A stretch of 64,000 bases of DNA from Maritimibacter sp. (GTDB lineage: Bacteria; Pseudomonadota; Alphaproteobacteria; Rhodobacterales; Rhodobacteraceae). This document shows, piece by piece, positions 35,090-43,083 of the stretch. The stretch is from positions 1-64,000 of the forward strand of contig NZVC01000044.1 of NCBI GenBank assembly GCA_002701395.1. Reading direction: 5' to 3'. Positions within the stretch are counted from its first letter, which is position 1. Every line of letters begins with the position of its first letter. The position numbers and the translations under genes were made by a program. The notes under the pieces are model-generated. The model had not been told where the DNA came from, made no database searches, and saw nothing but the letters and a program-made list of their open reading frames with translations.

Positions 35090-35251
35090 GGTGGCCTCTG
35101 ACGATGAAGTGCCCAGCATAACTGCCGTATAGGCAGACGCCAGCGGTCAACGATCACGATTCCCGCAACCCCTCGCCGCTTCCGCGATGTCGCCCCGGCG
35201 TTCCCCGGAATGCCGCTGGGCAAACACCGGCGGCACGGCTACGGTCGGGGT

Positions 35252-35491
35252 ATGTTTACCATCGAACACGACTTCGACGCGACCGTCGTCACCCTCGTCG
35301 ACGAGGGCAGCGTCCACCTTCAGGAGGACGTCATCATCAACGCCTTCGAAGACTGCGTAACGGTCGAGCAACTGGACCCGCACACCGACAGGCTGCAGAA
35401 GATCACCCTGTCGATGGCGCAGCTGCGCGACCTGTCCGCCGCGCTGAACCTGCCGGAAGGCGTCTATCGTCTTCGGCGAACCGAAGACTGA
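35252..35491 (+). CDS. Hypothetical small protein, 79 aa
   Basis: A short acidic protein beginning MFTIEHDFDATVVTLVDEG and ending LNLPEGVYRLRRTED. It has no membrane segment or recognised motif. The composition and strand pattern look like a real small domain, and the family is unknown to me. The ribosome site is weak. It is convergent with the DUF1523 gene, with 15 bases between the stop codons. Confidence 0.6.
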   Translation: MFTIEHDFDATVVTLVDEGSVHLQEDVIINAFEDCVTVEQLDPHTDRLQKITLSMAQLRDLSAALNLPEGVYRLRRTED

Positions 35492-35506
35492 CGCCGCGCC
35501 CCGCGC

Positions 35507-36196
35507 TTAGTAACGCCGCTTCTTGCTTTTCCAGCTGTCCAGCCATTTGCGGACGCGGCCCCGCCGTTCGTCGATACGCGCGTCGGCGGCATCCCATGCA
35601 TCGCCCGCGCGTTCCATCGCCGGGTCGACGGACCGCTCGCGGAACTGGCGCCACATCGCCCGGATGAACAACGCCGCCACCCCGATGAAGACGAAGAAGA
35701 AGACGTTGAACCACGGGAACGGGCTGTCGTCCGGGCTGTCGACCGGCCGGATCGCGATGGCGTTCGGATAGATCGTGAAGAACCGGTTGCGCCAGCCGTA
35801 TTGCGTGATCACCACCCACTGCGGGTCCGCCGCCGTCGACTGCAGGTTCGACGCTTCGGCCTGCAGGTCCGAGCTGTCGAACTTGAAATACGGCGGCCAG
35901 ATCCAGCCCGTGTCCTCGTTCCGGTAGACCATCACGCCATAGCTGTCGCGCGGGATGAAGCCGAACAGCCACGTCTTGCGCTTCTGCGTGTTGATCAGAC
36001 GCACGTCGCGAGTCTCACCCTCGACGTTGCCGCTGTCGGACTGGGCATAGAACGTCCGGTTGAAGGACGAGAAATCCATCCGGATGACCTCGGTCCCTGT
36101 GATGCGCGCGACATCGTGGCGCGGCAGCACGTAGCTCAGCGTGCCGAACACCAGCACGAAAGCCACGATGCGGAAGAACCATTTCACATAGACCAT
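35507..36196 (-). CDS. DUF1523 family membrane protein
   Basis: A 229-residue protein with two membrane spans (about 5-23 and 163-182) enclosing a periplasmic domain of 140 residues, and a basic cytosolic tail (RRGRVRKWLDSWKSKKRRY). The domain contains NTQKRKTWLFGFIPRDSYGVMVYRN-type sequence that I associate with DUF1523; the function is unknown. It is the last gene of the eight-gene AAA+ cluster, starting ten bases after the 91-residue membrane protein, so it is likely the periplasm-facing part of that system. Confidence 0.8.
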   Translation of the reverse strand: MVYVKWFFRIVAFVLVFGTLSYVLPRHDVARITGTEVIRMDFSSFNRTFYAQSDSGNVEGETRDVRLINTQKRKTWLFGFIPRDSYGVMVYRNEDTGWIWPPYFKFDSSDLQAEASNLQSTAADPQWVVITQYGWRNRFFTIYPNAIAIRPVDSPDDSPFPWFNVFFFVFIGVAALFIRAMWRQFRERSVDPAMERAGDAWDAADARIDERRGRVRKWLDSWKSKKRRY

Positions 36197-36206
36197 GCGT
36201 CTCGCC

Positions 36207-36482
36207 TTAATTCCAGTTCGTCAGGATCAACACCGCGACGACCATCGCGGCGGGGATGATATAGACCAGCAGGATCAGCTTCGGCCTGATCGATGCGTGG
36301 TAGTCCTTCATCCCCTCTTCGACATAGTGCGCCCGGGCCTCGGAATCACCACCTTCGGGGTTGTCCGCGTCCCACGCCTTTTCCAGCTTCTCGCGCCGGA
36401 CGGACCGGGAATATAGCCAGACCAGCCCGTAGACGATGCTGAGCCCGATGAACCCGAAGACGATCAGCCGCACAAGGTTCAT
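36207..36482 (-). CDS. Small membrane protein of the AAA+ cluster, 91 aa
   Basis: A 91-residue protein with one span at each end (about 3-23 and 69-88) and a charged cytosolic or periplasmic middle segment (RREKLEKAWDADNPEGG, then YVEEGMKDYHASIRPKL). I know no named family. It starts three bases after the 459-residue gene and ends ten bases before the DUF1523 gene. Confidence 0.75.
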   Translation of the reverse strand: MNLVRLIVFGFIGLSIVYGLVWLYSRSVRREKLEKAWDADNPEGGDSEARAHYVEEGMKDYHASIRPKLILLVYIIPAAMVVAVLILTNWN

Positions 36483-36485
36483 GGT

Positions 36486-37865
36486 TCAGTTCCTCCGCAC
36501 CGCGCCCCACGGGCCAACGACGTCCACGATGTCCCGGCCCCGCGTCCACGGCCCGCCGCGCCGCGCGGGCTCGGGCTGCGTGTCCGGTTCCTGCATATCC
36601 GGCTCGGGACCGAACAGCGCCTCTCGGGCGCCAGCCTTGTCGACCTGATACTCGGCGGCAAGAAACTCGGCCACGAATTCCTTCTTCATCTCGCTCCAGC
36701 CACGGTACAGCGTGTAGAACAGTTCCTTGTGGCAGATGAACAGCTGCCGCACGTCCAGCGGCGTCAGCTCGGCCAGAAGCTGGTTCACAAGATTCCGCTG
36801 CGGCCCGGCCGTGGCGCGGAGCGTGTAGAAATACGCGGGATGGTCGCTGGCGATCCGGGGCCAGTCGCCACCGCCCTCGGCCCAGCGCAAAAGCGCGTGC
36901 AGCCCGTGATAGGCCTCGGGCAGCGCGCTGCCCAGTTGCCGCGCCAGCATCCGAAGATCGCGCCGCGTCGCGCCGGTCAGATCGTGCCCAAGGGTCGATG
37001 CCACGTCCACAAGGATGAAATCCATCTTCTGCCGCAGGATCGCCGCCGCATCCACGCCGCGCGCCTTCACGATCGGTTCGGCCAATCCGTTCAGATCGAG
37101 AAACTTCGCGATCCGGTTCGGTTCGTTCAGACCAAGCACGAACTTGATCGGCAGCTCCCCCACCGACGCCCCGCCGCCGGTGACGATGGCCGCCGGATGC
37201 TCGACACCCCGGAAGATGTAGATGCCGCCAAAATGCGCCGTCCAGTAATCCTGCACGTCCTCCGTGAACGTGGTCAGATCCACCGGGTTGCGTGTGACGT
37301 CGCCGGTCTGCTTGGCCAGCCCGATCATCTCGGCGATCAGAACGTCGTCCCACCACGCGTCGTCGTCGTTGCGGAAATGCTCGATCTTCTCCTGAAGCTT
37401 GCGCGCGTTCCGAACGTCGCCCGCCGTGGTATCGGCCTCGACCACGATGCGGCTGATGTCGAACAACCGCTGCGGCGTCGACAGGTCGAGAACCGAGTTC
37501 ATCAACTCGCCAGCCACCGCATCGCGGGTGGTCAGCGCGAACAGCTTGGTCTCGTTCTGCTCGATGAAATCCTTCAGGATCGTGCGCGAGAACGAGAACT
37601 TCAGGTTCAGCAACGGCGCCGATTTCTGTTCGGTCGTCAGCAGGATGAACTGCCGGTTGCAGCCGTTCGGGTTCAGGTACAGGTGATCGCCCAACTCGTC
37701 GCCGATCTCCGGCGAATAGCCCGAGACGTCGACGTGGAAATCCTCAAGAGCGGTGGTTTTGCCCGTCAGATGCGTCAGCGCCCGGCGATAACGATCCACC
37801 AGCGCGGGCGAGGACACCTCGACGAGATTGCCGAACATCAGGCCCTTTTCGATCAGGCGTCTCAT
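36486..37865 (-). CDS. Unknown 459-aa protein of the AAA+ cluster (DUF6638-like)
   Basis: A 459-residue soluble protein. The ATG at 37865 (MRRLIEKGLMFGNLVEVSSP) has GGAGG upstream and overlaps the preceding stop codon by four bases. No P-loop or metal motif is seen. The middle part (TRNPVDLTTFTEDVQDYW, then HFGGIYIFRGVEHPAAIVTG) and the segment GELPIKFVLGLNEPNRIAKF look strongly structured. I recall such proteins in Rhodobacterales as DUF6638, with moderate certainty. The C-terminus is Pro/Arg-rich. Context ties it to the AAA+ ATPase. Confidence 0.75.
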   Translation of the reverse strand: MRRLIEKGLMFGNLVEVSSPALVDRYRRALTHLTGKTTALEDFHVDVSGYSPEIGDELGDHLYLNPNGCNRQFILLTTEQKSAPLLNLKFSFSRTILKDFIEQNETKLFALTTRDAVAGELMNSVLDLSTPQRLFDISRIVVEADTTAGDVRNARKLQEKIEHFRNDDDAWWDDVLIAEMIGLAKQTGDVTRNPVDLTTFTEDVQDYWTAHFGGIYIFRGVEHPAAIVTGGGASVGELPIKFVLGLNEPNRIAKFLDLNGLAEPIVKARGVDAAAILRQKMDFILVDVASTLGHDLTGATRRDLRMLARQLGSALPEAYHGLHALLRWAEGGGDWPRIASDHPAYFYTLRATAGPQRNLVNQLLAELTPLDVRQLFICHKELFYTLYRGWSEMKKEFVAEFLAAEYQVDKAGAREALFGPEPDMQEPDTQPEPARRGGPWTRGRDIVDVVGPWGAVRRN

Positions 37866-38242
37866 CCCCGTCCCTCCTGCGCCTTGTCGCGCCCTTTGCG
37901 CTTCTCGACCAGCTGCGCCAGCCCCAGCCATGTCAGCAGCAGCACCGGCACCCACGCCACCGCCGCTGTGCCGGACAGCCTAAGGAAGAACAACCCGGTC
38001 GCGAACGGCGCGTCGCCAAAGGCCTCAGCCACCCCGATGCCGCCCAGCGCGTAGATCACCGCGAAAACAACCGCGCCGGCCAGCAGCACCATCCCGGCCG
38101 AGGCCCAGATCGCCACCGCGACTTCCCACTGGCGGCGCGTTCCCCGCGGCACCATCACCAGCGGCACCACGATTGCCAGCGCGGCCAGCACGATCAGCGG
38201 CAGCCCGGTGTTGAAGAACGTGATCGGCGCTGTGTGCATCAT
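37862..38242 (-). CDS. Membrane protein of the AAA+ cluster, 126 aa
   Basis: A 126-residue protein with three predicted spans (about 12-30, 43-66 and 84-110) and a basic C-terminal tail (VEKRKGRDKAQEGRG). It overlaps both neighbours by four bases, with an ATGATG start, which indicates translational coupling. No named family is known to me. Confidence 0.75.
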   Translation of the reverse strand: MMHTAPITFFNTGLPLIVLAALAIVVPLVMVPRGTRRQWEVAVAIWASAGMVLLAGAVVFAVIYALGGIGVAEAFGDAPFATGLFFLRLSGTAAVAWVPVLLLTWLGLAQLVEKRKGRDKAQEGRG

Positions 38243-38559
38243 GTCTTCCGCCCCGCGACCCAGGCCACGACCAGCGCCGCGACCACCAGCACCGCCGCGG
38301 CGGTCCCCGCGATCCGGATCCAGACCATCGCCGTCATGTCCATCATGACGCCGCCGACCTCTCCCATGTGCCCCGCGAACCCGGTCAGCCGAACCGCCAG
38401 AACCAGCACGAAGGCCAGCAGGCCGAAGGCGATGCCGCCGGCGACGGCCAGCACCCCAACCCCGACGCCACCCGCCCCGCGTGCCTGCGCGATCCGGGAG
38501 CTGAACAGCGCGCCGGCGATCACGAAGCCCAGAAGCAGCAGGAACACGATCGGGCCCAT
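38239..38559 (-). CDS. Membrane protein of the AAA+ cluster, 106 aa
   Basis: A 106-residue protein with three predicted spans (about 2-19, 30-55 and 75-100). The ATG at 38559 (MGPIVFLLLLGFVIAG) is chosen because it lies four bases after the ATPase stop codon and begins the first span. Gly-rich helices (GAGGVGVGVLAVAGG) suggest tight packing or oligomerisation. Family unknown. Confidence 0.72.
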   Translation of the reverse strand: MGPIVFLLLLGFVIAGALFSSRIAQARGAGGVGVGVLAVAGGIAFGLLAFVLVLAVRLTGFAGHMGEVGGVMMDMTAMVWIRIAGTAAAVLVVAALVVAWVAGRKT

Positions 38560-38563
38560 TGGC

Positions 38564-40498
38564 TTAGCCTTTCCCCTCGGCATAGCGCCGCCGGGCTTCT
38601 TCCTGCCGGCCAAAGTCGCGGACCATCGCATCGATCGCGACCTCGTCCGACTTGTCGGCATAGCGGAATTCGCTGTCGGCGTAGCGGTTCACCTCTTGGA
38701 TCACCATGTCGACGGTGATCGGCTGCCGCATGTCTTCCAGCATTTTGAGTTTCTCGTCGTAAGGCTTGAACAGGAACAGGTCCGGCTGTTCCATCCATTC
38801 GTCGGGCAGCTCGAAATCCATTGCCCGCACCTTCACCGCGTCGGTGATGTTCTTGATCGCCCGCCCGGTGAACCGCTCGTCCGCCTCTTGAATGCCCTTC
38901 AGGTAGGTGCCGATCTTCGCGATGGTGTCCAGCTTGCCCAGCTTCGCCTCGGTGGCGTCCCACACGCGCATCAGCCCGTCTTCCTGCGGCCGCCCATGCT
39001 GTTCGAAGGACCGCGCGACGGCCTTCTTGATCTCTTGCGCGGCATACAACTCGTGGTCGCCCAGCGGGATGTCGTGCCGCTTGCCCAGCAGCAGCGCAAG
39101 GATGTCGACATAGTCGTCCCGCGTCTGCGGCCCATCCACAAGGAACCGCGCCCCGGCCCGCTGGCGCAGCGCGTCGTCCACGTTCTCGGGATAGTTCGAG
39201 AACATGCCGAAGGTGCAGTTGCCGCGCACCACGGTGTTGGCGCCCGCGAAGGCCTCCATCAGCACCGCCGTGACCTCTTGCTGACCGGCCGAGGATTGAC
39301 GGTCGCCGCGCTTGCCGGCGATCTGGTCGATGTCATCGACGGTGCCGAAGCCGATCACGTTCGGATCCAGCACGTTGTCGATGAAGGCGCGGGCGTTCTG
39401 CCCCGACTTGCCCTGATAGCTGTCGATGTTGTCGATGCCGAAGTTCTGATAGCGGAACGGGTAGCCCGCGTTCAGGCAGTACTCGTTGATCAGCCCCGCC
39501 ATCATCTGGATCAGGGTGGTCTTGCCGGTGCCGGGCTTGCCGTCGCCCATGAAGGTGAAAATGAACCCGCCCATCTCGGCGAAGGGGTTCAGCTTGCGCT
39601 CGAAGTCGTAGGCCATCAGCATCTTGGCCAGCTTCATCGCCTGATACTTGGCGATGTGGTTGCCCACCACCTCGTTCGGCTTCTTGAACTGCATGGTCAG
39701 GGCAGTGCCCTTCGCCTTCCGCGCCGGGCTGAAGCCTTGAATGGTGAAATCGTCCGCCTCGACCCGCCAGCTGGCGCCGGTGAAGGCGCCCAGCCGCGGC
39801 GCGGTCTGCGCCCGCAGGCCCACCTTCTCCATCAGCTGCTCGGCAAAGGCCAGCACGACCGCGACGATCTTCGCCTCGCCGTCCGCGAAACGCTCCAGAT
39901 CCTGATCCAGCTCCCACAGGGCGCCGTGCAGGGCAAGCTGCGCGTTGTCGGTCAGCATCTCGTCGATGCCGCCCAACTCGACGGTGACCTCCGAGGCCGA
40001 GGACGCCAGAAGAAACGCCACGCCGTTTGCGAAGGTGTACAACACCGCAAGCGCCTCGGCCTGCAGCAGCTCGGCGAACTCGGCAGAGCGCGCCTGCGGC
40101 AACCGCCCCTCAAGGTTTTCCTTCTTCAGCGCCGTCAGGCCGGTGGCCTCGGAAAACCCGTCACCCACGGCCAGTGCGATGGCGATGGCGCGGCGCAGCG
40201 ACTGCATCACCGTCGCCTGCACCGGCGACACCAGCGCATCGCCGCCGTCCGAGCTTTCGATCCGCTCCAGCAGACGCACCCCCTCGGGCCGTGCGGTCGA
40301 CCGCGTCACCAGCCCCGGCGTGGTCGACCGGAACCGCCGCCGCGTGCCGATCCCGCTGGACCGCTCCGGCTGCGGCGCCTCGCCCGGTTTCGCGATCCGC
40401 GGCGTGTGGTCGAAACCTTCCAGCATCGCCACGGCGGCATCGTAATGCGCGCGGATCTCCTCCTCGCGCAGTTCCATCTGATCGCCCGAAACGCTCAT
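38564..40498 (-). CDS. AAA+ ATPase
   Basis: A 644-residue protein. Residues 1-280 form a helical N-terminal region without a known motif. The AAA+ core follows: Walker A GKPGTGKT (320-327), Walker B IGFGTVDDID (Asp388, Asp389), a sensor-1 Asn in MFSNYPE (Asn435), and arginine-finger candidates at Arg445/Arg447. The lid and a C-terminal helical region end at 644. It lacks the zinc finger of FtsH and the second ATPase of Clp proteins, and it looks like a MoxR/AFG1-like or Vps4-like single-ring remodeller. It is the fixed centre of the cluster: two soluble genes lie upstream and five mostly membrane genes downstream. Substrate unknown. Confidence 0.88.
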   Translation of the reverse strand: MSVSGDQMELREEEIRAHYDAAVAMLEGFDHTPRIAKPGEAPQPERSSGIGTRRRFRSTTPGLVTRSTARPEGVRLLERIESSDGGDALVSPVQATVMQSLRRAIAIALAVGDGFSEATGLTALKKENLEGRLPQARSAEFAELLQAEALAVLYTFANGVAFLLASSASEVTVELGGIDEMLTDNAQLALHGALWELDQDLERFADGEAKIVAVVLAFAEQLMEKVGLRAQTAPRLGAFTGASWRVEADDFTIQGFSPARKAKGTALTMQFKKPNEVVGNHIAKYQAMKLAKMLMAYDFERKLNPFAEMGGFIFTFMGDGKPGTGKTTLIQMMAGLINEYCLNAGYPFRYQNFGIDNIDSYQGKSGQNARAFIDNVLDPNVIGFGTVDDIDQIAGKRGDRQSSAGQQEVTAVLMEAFAGANTVVRGNCTFGMFSNYPENVDDALRQRAGARFLVDGPQTRDDYVDILALLLGKRHDIPLGDHELYAAQEIKKAVARSFEQHGRPQEDGLMRVWDATEAKLGKLDTIAKIGTYLKGIQEADERFTGRAIKNITDAVKVRAMDFELPDEWMEQPDLFLFKPYDEKLKMLEDMRQPITVDMVIQEVNRYADSEFRYADKSDEVAIDAMVRDFGRQEEARRRYAEGKG

Positions 40499-40520
40499 CT
40501 CGAAATCCGTTCTTCTTCTG

Positions 40521-40570
40521 TCTTCAAATATCCTGGGGGAGGCGCCGCAGGCGCCGGGGGCAAAGCCCCC
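40521..40570 (-). repeat. REP-like element between two genes of the AAA+ cluster
   Basis: On the minus strand a 6-bp hairpin (40556-40561 / 40565-40570) and a second one (40541-40546 / 40550-40555) are followed by CCCCCAGGATATTTGAAGACA. The GGATATTT core recurs beside gspE (58069-58103). I associate this form with abundant Rhodobacteraceae intergenic repeats. It sits in the only wide gap of the cluster's 3' part. Confidence 0.65.
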
Positions 40571-40631
40571 TCTTCGCGAACGACAGGCCCAATCGTCGGC
40601 GCCGGCGGCGCGCAGTATCGCCGCCCGCCGC

Positions 40632-41771
40632 TCATCGGTAGCTCACAACCTGCCCGCTGCGCGACACCACGAACTTGCGCACGTCGCGAAAGCCGGGCGG
40701 GTTCTTCTCGGCCAGCACCTGAAAGGGACGCGCCGGCATGATGATCGACCGTTCGGTCGCGGTCGCCCCGGTGTCGACGCCCCGGCCCGCGAACGGATCC
40801 AGCGCGAAGATCTCGCGCTCCACTGTCCCGAACCAGCCCGACCGCTCGCGTTCGACCCGCTCGCTTTCCAGCCGTTCCTCGGTCCAGGCCAGCGCCCAGT
40901 CCTGCCCTTCCGGCGCGCGGGCCTCTTCCAGCACATCGTGGATCGGCCCGGTCTGCAGCGTGTAGGCGGCCGAGTACATCGGGCCGATGTGGAACCGTCT
41001 CAGCCGCTTGGGGTGCAGGTCGTCGAAATCGCGATCAAAACCCTGCGCGATGGTCAAAAGCTTCAGCCCGTTCAGCGACTGCGCCATCAGGTGCGCCTGC
41101 GCCTCGGGCCAGCGGCGGTCGTCCACCGGCAGCCCGCGCGCGCCGCTGTCCTCGACCTCCAGCAGGTAGACCGCGGGCAGGTTCACCTGACTGTCGTAGA
41201 CCGCCCAATGCAGCAGATAGCTGCGCCGCTGCGGCCCGATGTCGCCCAGCCACTGCGCTTGCGGGTGGTTCTGCGCCCAGAACATCCCGTCGCGTTCCAG
41301 CGCCTCGTAGTACAGCCGCTGCGACATCGCGAATTGCAGCTTGGTCGGGATCGTCAGGTCGCCCACGATCTGCCGGATCATCTCGTCCTTCAGGGTCGCG
41401 GTGCTCATGGTGCCGGCCAGATGCCGCGACGCCTGCTGGGCATCGTTCGCCATCGTCAGCAGTTCGCGGAACACCGGGAACCCGCTTTCCGTCCGGTCGA
41501 TGGCGATAGAACCGAAGAACGTGCCCGTGTCGCGGCCCGTCATCAGGTACTTCAGGCTCAGCGCCTCGAACGTCGCCGCCAGCGCCTGAACGTAGCCGCC
41601 CAGCACCTTGACGTCGTACTTCGTCAGGCCGCGTTCCTGCTCCATCACCGCCGCGACGCGGGCCAGATGGCCGGTGATCGCCTCGAACTTCTGGAAATAC
41701 CGACGTGCCGCGAAAGTGTCGGTCAACCCGGCATGGTCGCGGGTAAGGTCTTCCTTGATCGTGTCAGACAT
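40632..41771 (-). CDS. Unknown 379-aa soluble protein of the AAA+ cluster
   Basis: A 379-residue protein without signal peptide or membrane span. The N-terminal half is helical (KFEAITGHLARVAAVMEQER, then LGGYVQALAATFEALSLKYL). The middle carries NHPQAQWLGDIGPQRRSYLL and VYLLEVEDSGARGLP, and the end is VRKFVVSRSGQVVSYR. No family is recognised. It starts 51 bases after the coiled-coil gene and precedes the ATPase by 133 bases. Confidence 0.75.
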   Translation of the reverse strand: MSDTIKEDLTRDHAGLTDTFAARRYFQKFEAITGHLARVAAVMEQERGLTKYDVKVLGGYVQALAATFEALSLKYLMTGRDTGTFFGSIAIDRTESGFPVFRELLTMANDAQQASRHLAGTMSTATLKDEMIRQIVGDLTIPTKLQFAMSQRLYYEALERDGMFWAQNHPQAQWLGDIGPQRRSYLLHWAVYDSQVNLPAVYLLEVEDSGARGLPVDDRRWPEAQAHLMAQSLNGLKLLTIAQGFDRDFDDLHPKRLRRFHIGPMYSAAYTLQTGPIHDVLEEARAPEGQDWALAWTEERLESERVERERSGWFGTVEREIFALDPFAGRGVDTGATATERSIIMPARPFQVLAEKNPPGFRDVRKFVVSRSGQVVSYR

Positions 41772-41822
41772 GCGGAGCCTGCGTCATGGCCGTGCAGCCG
41801 TTCCGGGGTCCGTCGGGGCGCA

Positions 41823-42899
41823 TCACGCCCCGTACAGGTTCTTGTCGTGCTTCTCGACAATTTGTTGGAAGCGGCGGGCGAAGCGTTCGTCCGCCTTGGC
41901 CTTTTGCTCCAGCACTTTGCGGGCGAAGACCATGTGATCCTCGTGAGCCTCCATCATGTCGGCCATACGCTGGTTCGTCGCGGTGCCGATGGCGGCCATC
42001 GCGGCCTGCGCTTCCTTGTCCGTCTCGACTCCGATCTCGTTGATCCGGTGCGCGACGTCCTGCTGCTGCGCGGTCTTCAGCGACTTGGTCAGGGCATCGT
42101 ACAGCACGACGCGCTGCTTCGTGTCCGTTTGCAACTTGTTGATCAGCACCATCTGCGTCGCCGCCTGGTTCTGCAGGCTGTCGACCCAGGTTTTGCCCTT
42201 CTCGATGTAGCGTTCCAGCGTCTGGCTTTTCGCCAGCTTCACCTGCTCTTGCTGCACCATCTCGTTGTACTTGGCGTTCATCGCCGCCAGTTCGCCTTCC
42301 AGCTTCGTGCGGGCGGCGGCGTCCTGTTCGACGCTGATCTTGTTCTCAAGCTCGATGATCTTCGGATCCATCGACGCGATCTCGACGCGCAGCGCCTCAA
42401 GCTCGCTGACCACCGCCTCGCGCTCGTCCAGCGTGCCGGTCAGGTTGGTTTCCACCCGGCCCTTGTGGTCGTTCAGCACGTCCAGCTGGTTTTCCAGCAG
42501 CTTCACGATGGTGTCGGACTTGCCGATCAGGTCCTGCAGCTTGTCGTCGATATTGGCGGTGCGGATGCGTTCCTGCCGCATCGAGTCCGCCTTGCCCTTG
42601 GCGAAGATGCCGACGAAGCTTTCCCAGCCCGTCTTGTTGCGCATCTCGTCAAAGTCCTGACTGAACCCGGCGGTCACGTCGTCGAGGCCCATGATCAGCT
42701 CGGCGATGTTCGCGTTCATCAGCTCGGTGTGGGAATGCACGTCGTCCAGCGTCGCGTTCTCGATGTCGATCGAGATGTCGTCGCCCGACTTGGCCTTGGC
42801 CCCCATCGTCTCGACCCGGCTGGTCAGTTCGGAAATCTTTGCCTGCGCCTCGGCCACCTCGGCCTGGCTTTTGCGCACCTGGGCGTCAAAATCGCTCAT
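41823..42899 (-). CDS. Long coiled-coil protein of the AAA+ cluster
   Basis: A 358-residue, almost wholly helical acidic protein. Heptad-like Glu/Lys/Ala patterns run through residues 5-50, 115-270 and 290-350. It resembles TelA/PspA/ESCRT-III-like coiled-coil proteins in general appearance, with segments such as TLERYIEKGKTWVDSLQNQ and NKLQTDTKQRVVLYDAL, but I cannot claim homology. It is the first gene of the cluster and a natural partner or substrate of the AAA+ ATPase. Its promoter should lie in 42900-43083, where I saw no convincing box. Confidence 0.8.
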   Translation of the reverse strand: MSDFDAQVRKSQAEVAEAQAKISELTSRVETMGAKAKSGDDISIDIENATLDDVHSHTELMNANIAELIMGLDDVTAGFSQDFDEMRNKTGWESFVGIFAKGKADSMRQERIRTANIDDKLQDLIGKSDTIVKLLENQLDVLNDHKGRVETNLTGTLDEREAVVSELEALRVEIASMDPKIIELENKISVEQDAAARTKLEGELAAMNAKYNEMVQQEQVKLAKSQTLERYIEKGKTWVDSLQNQAATQMVLINKLQTDTKQRVVLYDALTKSLKTAQQQDVAHRINEIGVETDKEAQAAMAAIGTATNQRMADMMEAHEDHMVFARKVLEQKAKADERFARRFQQIVEKHDKNLYGA

Positions 42900-42997
42900 C
42901 GCTGTCCTCGCGTCGCAAATGAAGTCTTCTATCTGCGGGATGTTTACCCCGCTTTGTTTATCAGGTCATCCCGTTTCCGCCCGGTTTCAAGGGGGCA

Positions 42998-43023
42998 CAA
43001 GGGTCGGGATTTCCCGACCCTTG
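42998..43023. repeat. 12-bp perfect inverted repeat between creatinase and the AAA+ cluster
   Basis: Arms 42998-43009 and 43012-43023 (caagggtcggga / tcccgacccttg) are separated by two bases. The element lies 60 bases after the creatinase stop codon on the minus strand. No T-run follows on either strand, so it is a weak terminator or an operator for the cluster downstream. Confidence 0.6.
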
Positions 43024-43083
43024 ACAGCAGGCTGTGTCCGAAATCAGGCACTTGACCGGCGTTTTACGGGGTTCCGGCAGGCT

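Noticed and set aside
38234-43055. Long plus-strand open frames opposite the AAA+ cluster
   Set aside because: The minus-strand genes have ribosome sites, ATPase motifs and four-base overlaps. The plus-strand products are Arg/His/Leu-rich and motif-free.
42900-43083. A heat-shock or general-stress promoter for the AAA+ cluster
   Set aside because: A CTTGAA-like box is present on the minus strand, but no matching downstream element lies at proper spacing, so no promoter is claimed.
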